Below are positions 33,149-43,459 of a DNA stretch of 64,000 nt, one piece after another. Each line of letters opens with the position of its first letter. Within the stretch, counting starts at the first letter, position 1. A program made the translations under genes and the position numbers. The notes under the pieces are model-generated. The model ran no database searches. It saw only the letters and a program-made list of their open reading frames with translations, and was not told the origin of the DNA. This stretch comes from Candidatus Bartonella washoeensis Sb944nv (GTDB taxonomy: Bacteria; Pseudomonadota; Alphaproteobacteria; Rhizobiales; Rhizobiaceae): assembly GCF_000278135.1 (NCBI RefSeq), contig NZ_JH725022.1, positions 442,186-506,185 of the forward strand, given 5' to 3'.

Positions 33149-33228
33149 GCAAGGAAAGCTTAGCAGGCGTCCGCCGGTAGTAGGCTTGCCTACTTTTTCT
33201 GCGGAGGTTGAACCGGAAAGGATAAATT
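33149..33228 (+). promoter_or_regulatory. rpsB leader with terminator-like hairpin
   Basis: AGTAGGC (33179-33185) and GCCTACT (33188-33194) form a perfect stem followed directly by TTTT, 31 bases before the rpsB ATG. Competing pairings exist: GCAAG (33149-33153) with CTTGC (33185-33189), TCCGC (33170-33174) with GCGGA (33201-33205), and CCGGT (33174-33178) with ACCGG (33212-33216) next to the ribosome site. This layout would suit attenuation or S2 autoregulation; function is inferred. Confidence 0.55.
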
Positions 33229-34002
33229 ATGGCACTACCAGATTTTACTATGCACCAGCTTTTAGAAGCGGGTGTGCACTTTGGTCATCAGACTCATCGT
33301 TGGAATCCAAAGATGGCCCCCTATATTTACGGTCAGCGTAATAATATTCATATTATTGATCTTGCTCAGACTGTTCCACTTTTACACCAAGCACTAAAGC
33401 TTGTTTCAGATACCGTTGCGCGTGGTGGTCGCATTCTCTTTGTTGGTACTAAGCGGCAGGCATCTGAGATTGTTGCTGATGCGGCGAATCGTTCTGCACA
33501 GTATTATGTTAATGCGCGTTGGCTTGGTGGCATGTTGACAAATTGGAAGACGATTTCCCATTCGATACATCGTTTACGTAAGCTTGACAAAATTCTTGCT
33601 GCTGAAGCACAAGGTTTTACCAAAAAGGAGCGTTTGAATCTTGAACGTGACCGTGAAAAGCTTAATCGTGCGCTTGGGGGAATTAAGGATATGGGATCAG
33701 TTCCAGATCTTATATTTATCGTTGATACAAATAAGGAAAATATTGCTATCCAAGAAGCAAAGCGTTTAGGTATTCCTGTTATTGCTATCATTGATACCAA
33801 CTGTGATCCTGATAACATCGATCATCCGATTCCCGGTAATGATGATGCTTCGCGGGCAATTTCTCTTTATTGTGATCTTTTTGCTCGTGCAGCTCTTGAT
33901 GGTATTGCTCGTCAGCAAGGCGCAATGGGTGTTGATCTAGGAGCTCAAATTGATGCGCCTGTGGAGCCTGTTTTGGAAGATGCGGTTCCAGTTTCTGAAT
34001 AG
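33229..34002 (+). CDS. rpsB: 30S ribosomal protein S2
   Basis: Small-subunit protein, 257 aa. Family blocks: [26 protein letters not shown] at the N-terminus, [25 protein letters not shown], and [19 protein letters not shown] lies before the ATG. First gene of rpsB-tsf. Confidence 0.98.
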   Translation: MALPDFTMHQLLEAGVHFGHQTHRWNPKMAPYIYGQRNNIHIIDLAQTVPLLHQALKLVSDTVARGGRILFVGTKRQASEIVADAANRSAQYYVNARWLGGMLTNWKTISHSIHRLRKLDKILAAEAQGFTKKERLNLERDREKLNRALGGIKDMGSVPDLIFIVDTNKENIAIQEAKRLGIPVIAIIDTNCDPDNIDHPIPGNDDASRAISLYCDLFARAALDGIARQQGAMGVDLGAQIDAPVEPVLEDAVPVSE

Positions 34003-34111
34003 CAATTTAAAAACGCCTATTAGGGCACTTATTTTCTAAAGGAGAGGTTGTAAATGTGCATAGGATTTTCCTTCTTGCACATTTTCGCCATTACAGAACG
34101 AAGAGGCAAAT

Positions 34112-35035
34112 ATGAGCATTACTGCTGCACAAGTAAAAGAACTTCGAGAATTGTCGGGCGCTGGTATGATGGACTGCAAAGCGGCTTTGGCAGAGACCAA
34201 TGGTGACATGGAGGCTGCTGTTGATTGGCTTCGTAAAAAAGGAATAGCCAAAGCAGATAAAAAGGCTGGTCGTACAGCTGCTGAGGGACTCATCGGAGTT
34301 GTATCAAAAGATTCGAGTGCGGTTTTGGTTGAAGTTAATTCTGAAACAGATTTTGTTGCGCGCAATGATGTCTTTCAAGACATTGTACGTAATGTCGCGA
34401 CAGCTGCTTTGGATACACAGGGCAATGTTGAATCTGTTTCTGCATCTCTTTATCCTGGTTCTGAGAAGACTGTTGAGACGATAATTAAAGATGCGATTGG
34501 TACAATTGGCGAAAATATGACATTTCGTCGTTCTGCTAAACTTTCTGTTAAAGATGGTGTCGTTGCCACTTATATACACAATAGTGTGGCTGAAGGGCTG
34601 GGTAAACTTGGCGTTTTGGTTGCTGTTGAAACGGCAGGCAATAAAGAGGCTGCTGCTGCTTTCGGTAGGCAGGTTGCGATGCATATTGCTGCGACCAATC
34701 CATTGGCGCTAACAGCAGAAGATGTTGATGTTAGTGCTATTGAGCGTGAAAAAGCGATTTTTTCAGATCAAGCACGTCAATCTGGAAAGCCTGAAAATAT
34801 CATTGAAAAAATGGTAGAAGGGCGTATGCGTAAGTTTTTCGAAGAGGTAGCTTTGCTTTCTCAAGCTTTTGTTATGAATCCTGATGTGACTGTTGAAGCA
34901 GCTTTAAAGGATGCTGAAAAATCGATTGGTGCACCGGCAAAAATTACAGGTTTTATTCGTTTTGCACTGGGCGAAGGTATAGAAAAAGAAGAGTCTGATT
35001 TTGCAGCAGAGGTTGCGGCTGCTGCAAAAGGTTAG
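34112..35035 (+). CDS. tsf: Elongation factor Ts
   Basis: Nucleotide exchange factor for EF-Tu. 307 aa. N-terminal UBA-like domain with [20 protein letters not shown] and [15 protein letters not shown]; core signature [11 protein letters not shown], and the C-terminal block [26 protein letters not shown] precedes the ATG. It follows rpsB by 109 bases. Confidence 0.98.
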   Translation: MSITAAQVKELRELSGAGMMDCKAALAETNGDMEAAVDWLRKKGIAKADKKAGRTAAEGLIGVVSKDSSAVLVEVNSETDFVARNDVFQDIVRNVATAALDTQGNVESVSASLYPGSEKTVETIIKDAIGTIGENMTFRRSAKLSVKDGVVATYIHNSVAEGLGKLGVLVAVETAGNKEAAAAFGRQVAMHIAATNPLALTAEDVDVSAIEREKAIFSDQARQSGKPENIIEKMVEGRMRKFFEEVALLSQAFVMNPDVTVEAALKDAEKSIGAPAKITGFIRFALGEGIEKEESDFAAEVAAAAKG

Positions 35036-35192
35036 CTCTTGAAAACTGTTTATCAGAGATTTGAAAATATATTATTTGTTATAAAATCACTGATAGTAAA
35101 AATTATGATTATTGAGAGGGCGTCACGTGGTAAAGTGGTGCCCTTAGTGGTGTCCAAAGCAAACAGTAAATGTGCTTTTGGGGAGGTTATCA

Positions 35193-35912
35193 ATGGCGTT
35201 AGCGTTTCAGTATAAACGTATTCTTTTAAAGGTTTCTGGTGAAGCCCTTATGGGAGGGCAGAGCTTTGGGATTGATGTTTCTGTTGCCGACCGTGTCGCT
35301 GCTGATATTGCTGAAGTGCGGGCAATGGGTGTGGAAGTTGCTATTGTTATAGGTGGAGGCAATATTTTTCGTGGAGTTGCTGTTGCTTCGCGCGGTGGAG
35401 ATCGTGTAACAGGTGATCATATGGGAATGCTTGCAACTGCTATTAATTCTTTAGCATTGCGAACATCATTGACAAAAATAGGGGTTGAAACAGTTGTATT
35501 ATCTGCGATTGCTATGCCACAAATTTGTGAGAGTTTCTCACAACGTAAAGCGGTAGCTTATATGAATCAAGGAAAAGTCGTTATTTTTGCAGGAGGTACT
35601 GGTAATCCATTCTTTACCACTGATTCTGCCGCTACTTTACGTGCAGCAGAAATTGGTGCAGATGTTCTCCTGAAAGGAACACAAGTAGATGGTATTTATT
35701 CTGCAGATCCAAAGATAGACCCTACAGCTCAGCGTTTTGACCAATTAACACATGTCGAGATTCTGCAGCGGGGGTTGTCGGTTATGGATACAACGGCGGT
35801 TACTTTAGCGCGCGAAAACAATGTACCAATCATTGTGTATTCTATTCATGAGAAGGGTGGTTTAGCGAAGGTATTGAATGGGACAGGACGATTTACAATA
35901 GTATCTGAATGA
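35193..35912 (+). CDS. pyrH: UMP kinase
   Basis: Phosphorylates UMP to UDP in pyrimidine nucleotide synthesis; hexameric amino-acid-kinase fold enzyme. 239 aa from the ATG at 35193, with GGGGAGG about seven bases upstream. Blocks: [14 protein letters not shown] (phosphate loop), [24 protein letters not shown], and [12 protein letters not shown]. It is separated from tsf by 157 bases that include an imperfect GC-rich stem at 35118-35143, and leads into frr. Confidence 0.97.
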   Translation: MALAFQYKRILLKVSGEALMGGQSFGIDVSVADRVAADIAEVRAMGVEVAIVIGGGNIFRGVAVASRGGDRVTGDHMGMLATAINSLALRTSLTKIGVETVVLSAIAMPQICESFSQRKAVAYMNQGKVVIFAGGTGNPFFTTDSAATLRAAEIGADVLLKGTQVDGIYSADPKIDPTAQRFDQLTHVEILQRGLSVMDTTAVTLARENNVPIIVYSIHEKGGLAKVLNGTGRFTIVSE

Positions 35913-35949
35913 AGATAATCTTAAAGGCGTAATTAAAGGAGACAGAAAT

Positions 35950-36510
35950 ATGAATGTTGCATCTATTATGGATGATTTGAAGCGTCGCATGGATGGTTCT
36001 ATTTCGGCTTTTAAACACGAATTAGGTGGCTTGCGAACTGGGCGAGCATCAGCCAGTTTATTAGAGCCATTAACCGTTGAGGCTTATGGTTCTGTTGTAC
36101 ATATAAATCAGGTTGCAAATATTTCTGTTCCTGAACCGCGGATGCTTTCAGTTTCTGTATGGGATAAAACGATGGTAGGGGCTGTGGAGCGTGCTATTCG
36201 CGATTCTGGTCTTGGTTTAAATCCCATAACGGATGGTATGAATTTGCGTATTCCTTTACCTGAATTGAATGAAGAGCGCCGTAAAGAACTCGTAAAAATT
36301 GCGCATCATTATGCGGAGCAAGCTCGTATTGCTACGCGCCATGTTCGTCGGGATGGAATGGACAATTTGAAGAAATTAGAAAAAGAAGGTGAAATTGGTC
36401 AAGATGAGGCTCATGGTTTATCTGAGAAAGTTCAAAAACTCACAGATGAAACCATTGCTGATATTGATAAGATTTTGGCAGTAAAAGAATCTGAAATTAT
36501 GCACGTTTAA
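35950..36510 (+). CDS. frr: Ribosome recycling factor
   Basis: Splits post-termination ribosomes together with EF-G. 186 aa, full length. Blocks: [54 protein letters not shown], and the C-terminal helix. AAAGGAGA precedes the ATG. In relatives uppS follows immediately; here the next 750 bases hold only the remains of that gene. Confidence 0.98.
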   Translation: MNVASIMDDLKRRMDGSISAFKHELGGLRTGRASASLLEPLTVEAYGSVVHINQVANISVPEPRMLSVSVWDKTMVGAVERAIRDSGLGLNPITDGMNLRIPLPELNEERRKELVKIAHHYAEQARIATRHVRRDGMDNLKKLEKEGEIGQDEAHGLSEKVQKLTDETIADIDKILAVKESEIMHV

Positions 36511-36559
36511 GGTAATTTTTTTGCCAGAAATATTATATCTGTGTCTTATAACATCGTTC

Positions 36560-37160
36560 TTATGGGTAAAAAGCGGAGATGATGTGTTCTGTTGGTAGCA
36601 GGGCATGAGTATGAGGATAGATGTATTCTTGGATTGACTGTATAAGCAAGATTGATTTGAAGTGGCAAATGTTTTTTGAATTTTTATTTGCGCTTTAGGG
36701 GAGGGCTATCTGCTGGAGAAAATTATGTAACAGAATAATAAAAGGTTTTTGTTCAATGTAGCTTTATTAAGTTGCATGATAAAAATGTTTTTATGATTGA
36801 AGATCTTTCAAATATTCTATGGCAAATGTTAGAGAGGAATATGACAAAAGAAGTGCTTTAATTTTGCTGTTATTCTCTATTTAAAGAATACAATGGGATA
36901 GAGCAGATGATCGGTGTTTTACACAACGCGTTTCCGATGTCTTTTTAGCTTTTGAGCAGATGACTGATAGTTTGGTAGAAAAATGTTTTCATACGCAGTG
37001 AATACCAGATCTAAATTTTATAATTCGTGTAGGCAGGAACGACATTTTCTCATTCTTACGATTAATTGAATATTGGGAAATGTGTTTTGGGTTTGATCGT
37101 GATAAGTTTTCTGATTATTGTTCCTATGAACGCCATCTTGGTATATCCAATCATTTATGA
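36560..37160 (+). pseudogene. uppS: Decayed uppS (undecaprenyl diphosphate synthase)
   Basis: Lies between frr and cdsA, the usual uppS place. Fragments in the right order resemble UppS: VAGHEY (36595-36612), FLFAL (36681-36695; compare LTLYAFS), KLHDKNV (36769-36789), EDLSNIL (36799-36819), then in another frame EQMTDSLVEKCFHTQ, a TGA at 36999, and IPDLNFIIR (from 37002; compare IPDPDLIIRT), FDRDKFSD (37092-37115) and YERHLG (37125-37142), ending with TGA at 37158. Stops and at least one frameshift break it, and the N-terminal MDGNGRW motif is not readable. The remnant is about 80-85% of normal gene length. Not translatable as one protein. A working copy must exist elsewhere, or another prenyltransferase does the job. 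Confidence 0.82.
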
Positions 37161-37259
37161 TAAATTATCGGTAAAGTTTGCAAAAATGTGAATGTAAAAA
37201 TGCTACCGCGCAAAGTCTTTTGCTCGCATGACCTCTTGAGTTTGTAATTTATTTATTGT

Positions 37260-38090
37260 TTGGATGTTGTTTTGTCTAATCTTATTTCTCGTACTCTGAC
37301 GGCTTTTGTTTTTGGTATTATTGCTTTAAGTTTAACATGGCTGGGAGGAACTTTATTTTTTTTGTTTGCATGGGTGATTGGCGGTTTTATTCTTTATGAA
37401 TGGACTAGTATCACTAAAGAAAAATGGCATGTTTCTCAAAAAATATTAGTGGGTGTTTTTTATTTAGTTTTTGGCTCTTTGCTAGTAGCGAATGTGTCTG
37501 CTTCATTAATTTTTTGTATTTTGATAGCTTTGGCAGCACTGTTAGCTATTATCGGGCCTATAAAAAAGAGTGGTTGGATTTTTTTGGGTTTTTTATACGC
37601 ATCTTTTCCGGTTGTGTCTTTGTGCTTTTTGCGAGGTTATGAGACGCTAGGATTCTGCGTTGTTATCTTCTTATTTACAATAGTGTGGGGAACAGATATT
37701 GCTGGATATTTTAGTGGACGTGCGTTTGGTGGTCCTAAATTAGCACCACAATTTTCTCCTAATAAAACGTGGGCAGGGGCGATTGGTGGTACATTTGTCG
37801 GAGTTTCTGGCGGTATATTGGTTGCTTTTCAGTTTTTTGATGTCAATTTAACAGGTTTTTTTGTGCCATTACTTGCACTTAGTTTATCGATTGTTTCGCA
37901 ATTGAGTGATTTGGGACAATCATGGCTAAAAAGACAATTTTCAGTTAAAGATTCTAGTTCTTTATTGCCTGGACATGGTGGATTTATGGATCGTATGGAT
38001 GGGTTGATAGGAGCTGCTTTTCTGCTTTATTTAATTGGTTCATTTATGTCTGATATGAATACACCTTTTAATCTTTTTCGTATGGTTTAA
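37260..38090 (+). CDS. cdsA: Phosphatidate cytidylyltransferase
   Basis: Makes CDP-diacylglycerol for phospholipid synthesis; integral inner-membrane protein with about eight helices. The CdsA signature is intact near the C-terminus: SWLKRQFSVKDSSSLLPGHG followed by GFMDRMDG. 276 aa. No ATG is usable: the frame starts with TTG at 37260, or TTG at 37272, which has GGATG five bases upstream and would give (M)SNLISRT. Expression without uppS translation upstream is a point of interest. rseP follows after 15 bases. Confidence 0.94.
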   Translation: MDVVLSNLISRTLTAFVFGIIALSLTWLGGTLFFLFAWVIGGFILYEWTSITKEKWHVSQKILVGVFYLVFGSLLVANVSASLIFCILIALAALLAIIGPIKKSGWIFLGFLYASFPVVSLCFLRGYETLGFCVVIFLFTIVWGTDIAGYFSGRAFGGPKLAPQFSPNKTWAGAIGGTFVGVSGGILVAFQFFDVNLTGFFVPLLALSLSIVSQLSDLGQSWLKRQFSVKDSSSLLPGHGGFMDRMDGLIGAAFLLYLIGSFMSDMNTPFNLFRMV

Positions 38091-38105
38091 TCGGGAGAAG
38101 ATGTC

Positions 38106-39251
38106 TTGGATTTTTTGAATCATATAATCGCTATGGGCGACTTGCTTTTAAGAAGTTTAAGTGTTCTTTTCGTCGTTATAGTTATCATTTTTGTACATGA
38201 AGCTGGGCATTATCTCATTGGGCGGTGGTGCGGTATTAAGGCATCGGTTTTTTCACTTGGGTTTGGACCACAAATAGTGGGTTACACAGATAAGCATGGC
38301 ACACAGTGGCGTTTGGCGCTTATTCCTTTGGGAGGATATGTAAAATTTATTGGTGATGAAGAAGCGGGTATATCGCCACCCCAATCATTTCCGATTGTTG
38401 ATGGTTCATTTGCCAATGCACATGCTTGGAAAAAGGCAGCAACTGTTTTTGCTGGTCCTTTATTCAATGCCCTTTTTACCATTGTTATTTTAACGTTTTT
38501 TTTCTTTATTTATGGACGTGTAGCTATTGAACCTGTTGTTGGTTCTTTAGTAGAAGACTCTCCTGCTGTTCAGTCTGGTTTGGCATTGGGTGATCGTTTT
38601 ATTGAAATGGATGGTCGTCGGGTTGAGAGTTTTGAAGATTTGATGAATCATGTGACTTCTCATGGTGGAGATCCTATAGAATTTAAAATAGAACGCGTGG
38701 GGCGGGTGTTTACGACGGTGGTTATACCAAAGGTAATTGAGCGAGATGATGGTTTTGGTAATCGGGTTCGCAGTGGTGTCATAGGTGTAGGGGTTCCTGT
38801 TGATCCAGATAATCCTACGCGTTTAGATCCAGCTTATGTAAAACATATTCGCTATAGTTTTGGTGAAGCTGTAAGAGAAGCATCAGAACGTGCTACGTTT
38901 ATTGTTACCCAAACAATTTTTTTTATAAGTCGTTTAATAGGGGGGAAAGAAGATCATTGTCGGTTAAGTGGTCCCTCTAAGACGGTTAAGATTGCTTGGC
39001 AAATGAGTGAAACAGGTTTTATCTCTTTATTGAATTTTACAGCTTTTCTTTCTATAGGCGTTGGACTTATTAACCTTTTTCCGATTCCACCACTTGATGG
39101 TGGGCATTTGTTATTTCATGTTATTGAGATCATTGCTGGAAGGCCAATATCAGCTAAAATTCGGGAAATTATTTTTCGTTTAGGTTTCTTCATTGTTCTC
39201 TTATTTATTATTTTTGCGCTCTTTAACGATTATTTTTGTTGGTTTAGCTAA
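38106..39251 (+). CDS. rseP: RseP-type site-2 intramembrane metalloprotease
   Basis: Zinc protease that cleaves transmembrane anti-sigma factors and remnant signal peptides. HEAGH (His31-His35) supplies two zinc ligands; the third is in the C-terminal LFPIPPLDGGHL block. One PDZ domain lies at about 140-210 (PVVGSLVEDSPAVQSGLALGD). TTG start at 38106, with GGGAGAAG five bases upstream; an ATG at 38136 is possible but would trim the first helix. dxr, which lies between cdsA and rseP in many proteobacteria, is absent. Confidence 0.95.
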   Translation: MDFLNHIIAMGDLLLRSLSVLFVVIVIIFVHEAGHYLIGRWCGIKASVFSLGFGPQIVGYTDKHGTQWRLALIPLGGYVKFIGDEEAGISPPQSFPIVDGSFANAHAWKKAATVFAGPLFNALFTIVILTFFFFIYGRVAIEPVVGSLVEDSPAVQSGLALGDRFIEMDGRRVESFEDLMNHVTSHGGDPIEFKIERVGRVFTTVVIPKVIERDDGFGNRVRSGVIGVGVPVDPDNPTRLDPAYVKHIRYSFGEAVREASERATFIVTQTIFFISRLIGGKEDHCRLSGPSKTVKIAWQMSETGFISLLNFTAFLSIGVGLINLFPIPPLDGGHLLFHVIEIIAGRPISAKIREIIFRLGFFIVLLFIIFALFNDYFCWFS

Positions 39252-39458
39252 TTAAATTATGGAAAACATTTTATAAATTAGGTAATAGTAGAAAAATATA
39301 AATTAAAAGTCGTTTACCATATCCACAAAATATTGTGGCATCGTGCGCTATAATTAGTAATTAAGGGATGAAAAATTTCGCTGTGAATATAAAGAGTTGT
39401 TATGGCGGTTAGTTTTTGAGGCGTTATGTCCAGGGAATAAAGTAAGGTAAAAAAGCCA

Positions 39459-41855
39459 ATGACTACGAATTCAAAGTTTTTAAATGCAGCATCTGTATTG
39501 GTTTTAGGTATGGGGTTATTTGCTCCAACAGCAGCCTTTATGTCAATTGCGATGGTTGAAGAAGCGCAAGCATCTGTAGTCCATTCTATTGAGGTTCGCG
39601 GAAATAAATTTGTAAGTGCTCAGGCAATTAGAGACAATATGGACATTAAAATTGGAAAGAGTTTTTCCAGTGGACATATCGATTCTGCTGTGAAGCGTCT
39701 TTATGGATTAGGTTTATTTTATGATGTTAAAATAAATCAGGTCGGTAATAAACTGGTTGTGTTTGTCAAAGAATATGAGGTCGTCAATCAGGTATTGTTT
39801 CAAGGAAATAAATCTCTTAAAGATCCTGATCTTAAACGGTTTATTTCTCTAAAACCGAATGAGCCTTTCAATTCTGCTAAGCTTTCGGCTGATGTTAATG
39901 TGATTCGTGAAGCTTATAAAACTGTTGGTCGTAATAATGTAGCGGTTAAAGTTCAAACTATTAACTTGGGAAAAGGGCGTGTAAATGTGGTCTTTAATGT
40001 TGTTGAAGGCCGGAAGACAAAGATTAGCAATATCACTTTTAAGGGGAACAATGCTTTTGGAAGTCGCCGTTTGCGTGATGTGATTTCAACAAAGCCTTCG
40101 GGAATACTTTCGTTTTTGTTGAGGGGTGATGTTTATACTGAAGAACGTTTGGCTGCTGATGAAGAAGCGCTCCGTCGTTTTTATTATAATCGTGGTTATG
40201 CGGATTTTCGTGTCATTTCCTCTAAAGCAGTTTTTGATGAAGCGCAGAATGCATATAAAATTGATTTCGTTCTTGATGAGGGCGTACGCTATAAAATTGG
40301 TGATGTTCAGGTTGAAAGTGATATCGATGGTATTGATCTCCAATCTATAAAAGGGATGCTTAAAACTCGTTCAGGCGATATTTATAGTGCAGAGAACATT
40401 GAACAGTCTGTTGCAATTATCAATAATAAAGCCGCTGATTCAGGATATGTTTTTGCTAAAGTTGAGCCACGTGGGAATCGTGATTTGGCAAATCATACAA
40501 TTTCAATTTTGTATAACATTGAGCAAGGTCCGCGGGCTTATGTTCAACGTATTGAAATACGTGGCAATGAAAAGACACGTGATTATGTCATTCGCCGTGA
40601 GATTGATTTAAATGAAGGAGATGCTTACAATCAGACCTTAGTGCAGCGGGCAAAACGTCGTCTAGAAAATTTAGGTTTTTTTAAAGCCGTTAATATTTCA
40701 ATGATTCCGACGGATCAGTCTGATCAGATCGTCTTGGTTATAGATGTAGTTGAATCCCCAACAGGAGATCTTTCTTTTTCTGGAGGGTATACAACCGGTG
40801 GTACAAGCCCTGGTATGTCACTTGAGGTATCTGTTACCGAGCGTAATCTTGGTGGACGGGGTCAGTATGTTCGTTTAAGCTTAGGTGCTGGGCAAGAAAA
40901 GTCTCGTAATTACAATTTATCATTTGTTGATCCTTATTTCTTGGGTTACCGTTTATCCGCTGGTGTTGATGTTTTTCGCAGTACTTACCGTGCCGATAAA
41001 GCATATGATGTACGGCAGACAGGTGGATCACTTAGGTTTGGGTTGCCTATTAATGATCAGTTATCTGCTAATTTAGCTTATTCTTATGTGCAGGAAGAAT
41101 ATGATTTTGGTAAAGAATATGATTTAGGCAAAGAGAGTGATATAAAAGAATTATATGGAAAATATTCTGGTGCAATTGTTCAGGCGGCACAGCATAGCCC
41201 TTGGAAGCGTTCATCAATTAGTTATGGTCTGACTTATAATACTATTGACGATATGAGAAATCCGCATGATGGATGGTATGTGCGTATTCTTCAGGAATAT
41301 GCAGGACTTGGTGGAAATGCGAAGTTCTTGAAGACAACTGGTAAAGCGATGATGTATAAGACGCTTTCTGATCGGATGGATCTTGTCGGTTTACTTTCTT
41401 TTGGTGGTGGTTATATCCACGGAATAGGCCGAGAGGGTGTTCGTATCTTCGATATGTTTAAAGCAAACTCTGATATGATCCGAGGTTTCAAATACAATGG
41501 AATAGGTCCGCGTCAGGTTTCCAATAAAGGTGAGGTTTATTTCTTAGGGGGAACGACGTATATGAATGCAACTGCTGAAGTACAATTTCCTATACCTGTT
41601 GTGCCTGAGGGGTTAGGGTTCCGTGGTGCTTTGTTTGCGGATGTTGTAACTCTGTATGGCAATAATTATAAACCTGCTTTTCAGGGTGAAGCGCCTGTTA
41701 CAAATGTCAAAAGTGCATGGCGTTCATCTGCAGGTGTTAGTTTGATGTGGGATTCACCATTTGGTCCGCTGCGTTTTGATTATGCTTGGCCAATAAGTAA
41801 GCAGGTAGGTGATAGTGTGCAGAAATTGAACTTTGGTATTTCTACTAAGTTCTGA
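39459..41855 (+). CDS. bamA: Outer membrane protein assembly factor BamA
   Basis: Central component of the machine that folds beta-barrel proteins into the outer membrane. 798 aa. Signal peptide of about 39 residues (ending EAQA-S), five POTRA repeats to about residue 425 (the first begins VHSIEVRGNKFVSAQ), then a 16-strand barrel. The barrel carries MIRGFKYNGIGPR, the VRGF/Y-type motif of the L6 loop, and the chain ends with phenylalanine (GISTKF), as outer membrane barrels do. It heads the lipid A genes. Confidence 0.97.
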   Translation: MTTNSKFLNAASVLVLGMGLFAPTAAFMSIAMVEEAQASVVHSIEVRGNKFVSAQAIRDNMDIKIGKSFSSGHIDSAVKRLYGLGLFYDVKINQVGNKLVVFVKEYEVVNQVLFQGNKSLKDPDLKRFISLKPNEPFNSAKLSADVNVIREAYKTVGRNNVAVKVQTINLGKGRVNVVFNVVEGRKTKISNITFKGNNAFGSRRLRDVISTKPSGILSFLLRGDVYTEERLAADEEALRRFYYNRGYADFRVISSKAVFDEAQNAYKIDFVLDEGVRYKIGDVQVESDIDGIDLQSIKGMLKTRSGDIYSAENIEQSVAIINNKAADSGYVFAKVEPRGNRDLANHTISILYNIEQGPRAYVQRIEIRGNEKTRDYVIRREIDLNEGDAYNQTLVQRAKRRLENLGFFKAVNISMIPTDQSDQIVLVIDVVESPTGDLSFSGGYTTGGTSPGMSLEVSVTERNLGGRGQYVRLSLGAGQEKSRNYNLSFVDPYFLGYRLSAGVDVFRSTYRADKAYDVRQTGGSLRFGLPINDQLSANLAYSYVQEEYDFGKEYDLGKESDIKELYGKYSGAIVQAAQHSPWKRSSISYGLTYNTIDDMRNPHDGWYVRILQEYAGLGGNAKFLKTTGKAMMYKTLSDRMDLVGLLSFGGGYIHGIGREGVRIFDMFKANSDMIRGFKYNGIGPRQVSNKGEVYFLGGTTYMNATAEVQFPIPVVPEGLGFRGALFADVVTLYGNNYKPAFQGEAPVTNVKSAWRSSAGVSLMWDSPFGPLRFDYAWPISKQVGDSVQKLNFGISTKF

Positions 41856-41921
41856 TTTCAAGTTTCTCTAAAAGGAAAAGCTTTGAAGAGAATGGGGGAG
41901 GCTGGGAGAGAAAGTGTTTTG

Positions 41922-42968
41922 ATGGCGGATACGTTTTTTTTTACGCCGTCCCGGCGATTGACAGTTGCTAATGTTGCTGAGTTGACAGGTGCAAAACTTC
42001 TTAATCCAGAGTTTTCTAACACAGTTATAAACACTCTTTCTTCTCTTGAAAGCGCTGGAGAAGGTTCTCTTGTCTTTGTGGAGCATCGCAAGTTTTCTGA
42101 TGCTCTCTTAGGAAGTCCCGCTGTAGCAGTTTTTTGTACAAATGAAATTGTTTTTAAAGTCCCTGAATCTATGGCAATTTTGGTGACGTCCACGCCGCAG
42201 CGTGATTTTGCTCAAATTGGTCGCATCTTATTTCCTGATTCTGTCAAGCCGATGCCTTGGTTTGGAAAGAGAGGGATCTCTCCGCATGCGCATATTCATC
42301 CAAGTGCTAAATTAGCGCACGATGTGTGTATTGAAGCGGGAGCTGTTATTGGTAGAAATGTTGAAATTGGTTCAGGGTCTCTTATTTCATCGACTGCTGT
42401 TATCGGTGAAAATTGTCATATTGGGCGTGACTGTTATATTGCTCCTAAGGTAACAGTTCAGTATTCTTTGATAGGTGACAGGGTTCACCTTTATCCTGGT
42501 GCTTGCATTGGACAAGACGGTTTCGGTTATGTTGGCAGTGCTTCTGGAATTGAAAAAGTTCCACAGATTGGTCGTGTTATAATCGAGGATGGTGTAGAAA
42601 TTGGTGCAAATACAACAATTGATCGTGGGACATTTGAAGATACTATTATTGGTGAAGGGAGCAAAATTGATAATTTAGTGCAGATTGCCCATAATGTGAA
42701 GATTGGTCGTTATTGCCTTATTGCTGCTCAGTGTGGAATTGCTGGAAGTACATCCATAGGTGATATGTCTCAGCTTGGCGGGAGTGTCGGAGTAGCAGAT
42801 CATATTATAATAGGTAAATATGTTCAAATTGCTGCTGGTAGCGGCGTTATGAATGATATCCCGGATGGTGAAAAATGGGGAGGTAGTCCAGCGCGACCAT
42901 TCAAACAGTGGTTTCGTGAAGTAGCGGCGTTGCGTAATATTGGCAAAGTCAAAAAGGAAAAACGCTAA
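41922..42968 (+). CDS. lpxD: UDP-3-O-acylglucosamine N-acyltransferase
   Basis: Third acylation step of lipid A synthesis: adds a hydroxyacyl chain to the glucosamine nitrogen. 348 aa from the ATG at 41922, giving [21 protein letters not shown] like relatives; the frame is open to 41883. N-terminal uridine-binding domain, then a left-handed beta-helix of hexapeptide repeats (about 110-310), with the catalytic histidine in QIAHNVKIG. fabZ starts one base after the stop. Confidence 0.96.
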   Translation: MADTFFFTPSRRLTVANVAELTGAKLLNPEFSNTVINTLSSLESAGEGSLVFVEHRKFSDALLGSPAVAVFCTNEIVFKVPESMAILVTSTPQRDFAQIGRILFPDSVKPMPWFGKRGISPHAHIHPSAKLAHDVCIEAGAVIGRNVEIGSGSLISSTAVIGENCHIGRDCYIAPKVTVQYSLIGDRVHLYPGACIGQDGFGYVGSASGIEKVPQIGRVIIEDGVEIGANTTIDRGTFEDTIIGEGSKIDNLVQIAHNVKIGRYCLIAAQCGIAGSTSIGDMSQLGGSVGVADHIIIGKYVQIAAGSGVMNDIPDGEKWGGSPARPFKQWFREVAALRNIGKVKKEKR

Positions 42969-42969
42969 T

Positions 42970-43437
42970 ATGGTTAGCATAGAAGAAACGAAAAGTTTAG
43001 AGGCTGTAGATATTGAAAAATTGCTATCAATATTACCGCATCGTTATCCGTTTTTATTGATTGATCGCATAATTGAAATTGATGGTGAGCAAAAAGCCAT
43101 TGGTATTAAAAATATAACAATTAATGAGCCGCATTTTATGGGACATTTCCCTGCAAAACCGGTTATGCCTGGGGTTTTAATTTTAGAAGCGATGGCGCAA
43201 ACAGCAGGAGCAATTTCACTTCTAACATTAGGGTATAAGAAAGCGAATTTAGTTTATCTCATGACTGTTGATAATGCGAAATTCCGTAAGCCGGTTGTCC
43301 CAGGTGATCAGCTAAGGATACATGTGCGGCTTTTAAAAAAGAGGTCTGGTATGCGGCGTTTTTCATGTATTGCAAAAGTAGAGGATGTCCGCATCGCTGA
43401 AGCGGAAATTGCTGCGATGATTATTGAAGAAGAGTAA
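42970..43437 (+). CDS. fabZ: 3-hydroxyacyl-ACP dehydratase FabZ
   Basis: Dehydrates 3-hydroxyacyl-ACP in fatty acid elongation and so competes with the lipid A enzymes for substrate. 155 aa hot-dog fold; active-site His59 in [15 protein letters not shown] and Glu73 in ILEAMAQ. The ATG at 42970 has AAGGAAAAA upstream and begins one base past the lpxD stop; an open frame back to 42940 overlaps lpxD and is unlikely to be used. Confidence 0.97.
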   Translation: MVSIEETKSLEAVDIEKLLSILPHRYPFLLIDRIIEIDGEQKAIGIKNITINEPHFMGHFPAKPVMPGVLILEAMAQTAGAISLLTLGYKKANLVYLMTVDNAKFRKPVVPGDQLRIHVRLLKKRSGMRRFSCIAKVEDVRIAEAEIAAMIIEEE

Positions 43438-43459
43438 ACGATATTGATGGGGATTTAAA

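Noticed and set aside
35118-35143. GC-rich inverted repeat before pyrH (GGGCGTCAC with GTGGTGCCC)
   Set aside because: The stem needs two G-T pairs and has no T run, so I do not call a terminator; it could be a weak leader structure.
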